Positions 61,122-64,000 of a DNA stretch of 64,000 nucleotides are shown in pieces (the stretch's first letter is position 1; every line of letters begins with the position of its first letter). The notes under the pieces were generated by a model. That model searched no databases. It saw nothing but the letters and a program-made list of their open reading frames with translations, and was not told where the DNA came from. Position numbers and translations under genes: made by a program. Source of the stretch: Bacillota bacterium (lineage in GTDB: Bacteria > Bacillota > Clostridia > Acetivibrionales > DSM-1351); contig JAEYHZ010000037.1 of NCBI GenBank assembly GCA_023409265.1, forward strand, positions 62,001-126,000, given 5' to 3'.

Positions 61122-62318
61122 CTATTCATCATCGCTTGTTACTGTAAAGTCCTGTGTTTTTGTTTTGTCACCGCAGGTGATGGTGATTGTGGTAGTTCCG
61201 GCTCCTACAGGAGTTATTTGAAAAAGGCCTTCTTCGTCAGGTGCACTTACTGTAGCAACTTTTGCATCTGATGAAGTTACGGTTATGCTGCCGGGAGCAT
61301 TCTCGGGATTTTTATAAACATACACATCAACAGGGCTATCGCCTATAGCTGCTTCAGTGCTATCAAAATCAACAGTCAGATCTTCCAATACAACTTCCTT
61401 TACACTAAGCTTGCAAGTACCGATGAGCTTACTTTCATCAGGAGTCTTTGCATTTTCGTAGACCTTCAGTTCTGTTGAACCCACCTTTTTACCCTTCAAA
61501 TAGACTGTACCGTTTTCAACAGAGGATTCAACAATATTTTCATCGTAGATAAAGAGATAATTCACATCTGCTCTGCAGTTTTCAATGAACTCGAATGCCC
61601 ATGTTGATGATCCGAGATCTATTTTACCTTCAGGAACAACTGTTGCTTTTTTTACGGTATACTTGATTGTTCCAACTGTTCTGGTAACCTTATTATAGGT
61701 TTCTTTGACTGTAACGGTATATGTTCCCGCTGTAGTTGCGTTAAAATTATGTTTTACGAAATTCATACCATCAAATTTGCTGATGGTTTCCTTCATGGTA
61801 AAATTCTTGCTGTTTGAAGTGTATGTATATGTTGCATCGTTATTACGGTTTGGCATTACAAGGGGTTCACTTTCAGTGCTTGAACCCAAAGGCAATACAG
61901 GAACAAAATCTTGAATGACTGTTGCATTTTTTACTGTAACAGCGCAGGTTCCGACTTTGGTAGTTTTTCCATTCAATTTCTGATTGCAGGTTATGGTTGC
62001 AGTTCCGGCCTTTAATCCGGTCAAATATGCACCGGTGCCATTTGCTTTAACAGTAACTACCTTTGTGTTGCTTGAAGTAAAGGTGTAAGTAGCTTTCTTT
62101 ACTGGATTTGACACACCTAAAGTGTATTTTTCATCTTTGGAATAAAAATCATAGTTTCCCACTATACTTCCTGTGCCAATTGTCATTTTAGCTTCAATTG
62201 ACGGCTTTTCTGCAGCCATTGCCGGAGCAGCAAATATTCCCGTTGAAAACAGAAGCGCTACTGCTAGCAGCATACAAACTCCAATCTTTGCAATTTTGTT
62301 TCTTTTAACTTGGTACAT
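61122..62318 (-). CDS. Secreted protein with repeated bacterial Ig-like domains
   Basis: 398 residues. A signal peptide (VCMLLAVALLFSTGIFAAPAMAAE) with Ala-X-Ala cleavage. The rest is three to four Ig-like beta units ending in motifs such as AYLTGLKAGTATITC, VYLKGKKVGSTELKVY and FQITPVGAGTTTITITC, the Big_2 pattern. No catalytic motif or cell-wall anchor is seen. Extracellular, function unknown. AGGGGGT precedes the ATG. Confidence 0.85.
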   Translation of the reverse strand: MYQVKRNKIAKIGVCMLLAVALLFSTGIFAAPAMAAEKPSIEAKMTIGTGSIVGNYDFYSKDEKYTLGVSNPVKKATYTFTSSNTKVVTVKANGTGAYLTGLKAGTATITCNQKLNGKTTKVGTCAVTVKNATVIQDFVPVLPLGSSTESEPLVMPNRNNDATYTYTSNSKNFTMKETISKFDGMNFVKHNFNATTAGTYTVTVKETYNKVTRTVGTIKYTVKKATVVPEGKIDLGSSTWAFEFIENCRADVNYLFIYDENIVESSVENGTVYLKGKKVGSTELKVYENAKTPDESKLIGTCKLSVKEVVLEDLTVDFDSTEAAIGDSPVDVYVYKNPENAPGSITVTSSDAKVATVSAPDEEGLFQITPVGAGTTTITITCGDKTKTQDFTVTSDDE

Positions 62319-62630
62319 TGGTAATACCCCCTAAAATAGAATAGTTTTACCGTTATCTTAACGAAATAATAGACAGGTGGCTGCGAAATGGGGCAACTGG
62401 ACTGAATTAGTTAATTGAACGGTAATATATTTTACCATTATATCATAAAGTTCAACAAATATATCCAATTTTTTCACAAAGACCTTTATATTTTAATAGC
62501 GTAGACTTTGTTAAATTATTATGAGGCTCTTAAAAAGACGAAAGAAATATGTGTAATTATATTTCCCCTTGCAGGTAAAATATAACTTTTATAGAAGTTA
62601 TTAGTATACGACTTAGGGAGGCATAAGAAT
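62319..62630. promoter_or_regulatory. Divergent intergenic region (312 bp)
   Basis: On the minus strand a perfect TATAAT (complement of 62437-62442) and then the hairpin GGTAA/TTACC (62421-62436) start a leader of about 110 nt for the Ig-like gene. TTTTACCGTTA near 62343 is partly inverted to AACGGTAA near 62419. No gene is seen. Confidence 0.4.
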
Positions 62631-63701
62631 ATGAAAAAACCAATAAAGACTGTTTTGTTTTTTAAGAAAGTTTCAAAAAACTATAAGAAATTTGGCAGGC
62701 TTATTTACAGGTTGTACAAAATCTTAAAATCTCCATTTATCAGGACACTTATTAATTTTCTTTTTACAGTTGTATTTGCTTTTCAGATACAATTATCGGA
62801 TTTTGATACCTATAAATTAAATCAGTTGGAATTTTACCAGGATAAGGTGCATATACTAATAACGTTCGTGTTTATTGTGCTGTATAATTGGCTGGTGCTG
62901 GTTATTGACAGCTATCAAAAATATCAGGTGCAAAACATAAAATGCATCAAGGAAATTGTCAATAGGGAGACAGTAATCAATCAGACAATAGGCAGGAAGT
63001 TATATGATATAACAAGCAGTATTTCTGTAAAATCAAGCATTATTCCAACAAAATCGGATTTCAGCAATCTAAGCTACCAGGACATAGCTGCGCTGGTATG
63101 TCATAATATTTATGATGCAATAAAAATATCTACAGACAGAGAGACTCATCAGGTTTCGCTGATGCAAAAGTTTAAAGAGAAAAAATCTGGGTTAGAATAT
63201 ATAAAGATGATAAGCTACGGAAATGCAAACCAAATCTCGCCGAGCTTATTTGACAAGCATTTTTACCTGAATAGTGACCAGAATTTTTTCCAGGTGAGAA
63301 TATTTAATAACAATCTAAATAATATTTTTGTATTAAGAAATGCAGCTGAAATAAAAAGAGAATGCGTTTACGGAAAAAATATAAATGAGAAAATGGCTCA
63401 ATACATTGCAATACCAGTGTTCTGCGAAAATCAGGGTATCATATCTCTTTTGCAGATTGAAATGACCGATGATGCACACATAGGAAGGACAATTGATGAA
63501 ATTCGAGAATTTGTTAAGCCATTTATGGCCTATATACATATACTAACAGTGAACTACTATCAGGATGAATTATTTAAAGTATTAGTCAAGAAATTTGAGA
63601 TACTCAGGAAAAATAAAGAAAGGAAAGTTTTCAGGGAAGGGATGAGGAAATATGAACAAAACTATGGGGAAACTAATACATCTATTGCCCCAAAAGACTA
63701 A
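62631..63701 (+). CDS. Two-helix membrane protein with GAF-like cytosolic domain, unknown
   Basis: 356 residues. A basic head (KKPIKTVLFFKKVSKNYKKFGRL), two membrane helices (about residues 38-55 and 78-97), then a cytosolic alpha/beta domain. Its tail part (MAQYIAIPVFCENQGIISLLQIEM, IDEIREFVKPFMAYIHIL) has the look of a GAF sensor. No kinase or cyclase domain follows. Overlaps the next gene by 50 nt. AGGGAGG precedes the ATG. Confidence 0.75.
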   Translation: MKKPIKTVLFFKKVSKNYKKFGRLIYRLYKILKSPFIRTLINFLFTVVFAFQIQLSDFDTYKLNQLEFYQDKVHILITFVFIVLYNWLVLVIDSYQKYQVQNIKCIKEIVNRETVINQTIGRKLYDITSSISVKSSIIPTKSDFSNLSYQDIAALVCHNIYDAIKISTDRETHQVSLMQKFKEKKSGLEYIKMISYGNANQISPSLFDKHFYLNSDQNFFQVRIFNNNLNNIFVLRNAAEIKRECVYGKNINEKMAQYIAIPVFCENQGIISLLQIEMTDDAHIGRTIDEIREFVKPFMAYIHILTVNYYQDELFKVLVKKFEILRKNKERKVFREGMRKYEQNYGETNTSIAPKD

Positions 63702-63852
63702 TGAGCTTAAATATACAGCAATATACTTTGTTCCTGAGGATACTGATTATATACAGGATCATAAAGCGTTTGAGGACAGAAGGCAGCAGTTAATAGACGA
63801 GTATGAGAAAGAACTGAGAATGTTTAAAAAAAATTCAATGCAGATGATATGA
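63652..63852 (+). CDS. Small charged protein (66 aa) overlapping the GAF-like gene
   Basis: ATG 63652 with ATGAGGAA upstream inside the previous gene, in another frame. 66 residues, polar, with a C-terminal helix (FEDRRQQLIDEYEKELRMFKKN). I do not recognise it. The 50-nt overlap suggests translational coupling and partnership. Confidence 0.65.
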   Translation: MNKTMGKLIHLLPQKTNELKYTAIYFVPEDTDYIQDHKAFEDRRQQLIDEYEKELRMFKKNSMQMI

Positions 63853-63864
63853 AACTAATAAATA

Positions 63865-63892
63865 AAAGCTCTCAGCAAATTGAGAGCTTTTA
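63865..63892. terminator. Bidirectional terminator
   Basis: AAAGCTCTCA-GCAAAT-TGAGAGCTTT then TATTT, between convergent genes. Near-identical to the hairpin at 61020. Confidence 0.85.
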
Positions 63893-64000
63893 TTTATCAC
63901 AATGATTAATTTTATTCTTAGGTGGGGCATACTTTAGTCTTAATAATTCTATATATTCTTCAACCCGTTTTATAGCCTCGTCCGGTAAGTCATCCAGATC
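63890..64000 (-). CDS. C-terminal end of an unknown minus-strand gene (partial)
   Basis: The last 36 codons before a TAA on the minus strand; the start is beyond the window. The visible end (DLDDLPDEAIKRVEEYIE, then a basic tail) resembles the C-terminal helix of small DUF2281-type or antitoxin-like proteins. Too little to assign. Confidence 0.5.
   Translation of the reverse strand, partial: DLDDLPDEAIKRVEEYIELLRLKYAPPKNKINHCDK

Noticed and set aside
61035..61271. 78-codon plus-strand frame
   Set aside because: Antisense to the 3' end of the Ig-like gene and starts in the terminator hairpin.

Overview
The window looks like a chromosomal segment of a low-GC, endospore-forming Clostridia. The evidence is a complete spoIIAA-spoIIAB-sigF cluster followed by spoVAC-spoVAD-spoVAE, the hprK-murB-rapZ-yvcK-whiA order, AT-rich spacers, strong AGGAGG-type ribosome binding sites and frequent TTG starts. 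The gene content (GH31 glycosidase, debranching enzyme, Leloir galactose genes, paired sugar dehydrogenases and isomerases, membrane pyrophosphatase, a fused PGK-TIM) fits an anaerobic plant-polysaccharide degrader of the Ruminiclostridium (Clostridium cellulolyticum/papyrosolvens) type. That placement is inferred from recall, not from a search.

Layout. 1-5.4 kb: the end of a GH31 glycosidase, a yybP-ykoY (Mn2+) riboswitch with terminator in front of terC, a tiny membrane protein, cca, a DUF554 protein and two tRNA-Gly genes. 5.4-10.5 kb: a patatin-like lipase, a frameshifted GNAT gene, hppA, and a nest of palindromic repeats. 10.5-18.5 kb: hprK, a PHP hydrolase, murB, rapZ, yvcK, a debranching enzyme and whiA. 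18.5-23 kb: the forespore cluster, which carries three copies of a palindromic repeat. 23-31 kb: CheX-like protein, trmL, a peptidase, a DUF2156 protein, gapA, a lipoprotein deacetylase, fabV and a phosphoesterase. 31-36.2 kb: an AraC regulator divergent from galT-galK-galE. 36.3-46 kb: an accessory locus with a SecA2-like ATPase, CPBP protease, LytTR regulator, histidine kinase, double-glycine peptide, two small unknown proteins and a C39-peptidase ABC exporter. 46-51 kb: an AraC regulator divergent from two Gfo/Idh/MocA plus TIM-barrel pairs. 51-53 kb: a methyltransferase and a pentapeptide-repeat protein. 53-57.4 kb: pgk-tpi fusion and gpmI. 57.4-64 kb: an MFS/DeoR pair divergent from a PHP hydrolase, a secreted Ig-like protein, and an overlapping two-gene unit of unknown function.

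The most interesting part is 36.4-46 kb. It has all the parts of a ComCDE/ComAB-like peptide signalling or bacteriocin circuit: a 46-residue precursor with a canonical double-glycine leader, a C39 exporter that could cut it, and a polytopic histidine kinase with a LytTR regulator. Unusually, it sits beside a second SecA and a CPBP protease.

Several non-coding signals recur across unrelated genes. (i) A palindromic MITE-like family has at least five copies, three inside the spoIIA/spoVA cluster. (ii) A hairpin leader lies at a fixed distance (14-15 nt) before the start codons of three unrelated genes: the patatin, the C39 exporter and a sugar isomerase. (iii) The 12-mer ATAACGAGGCAA lies upstream of pgk-tpi, gpmI and a sugar dehydrogenase operon, and upstream of pgk-tpi it begins a foldable leader. 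(iv) There are two intergenic minisatellites. No CRISPR array, rRNA, prophage or transposase gene was seen.
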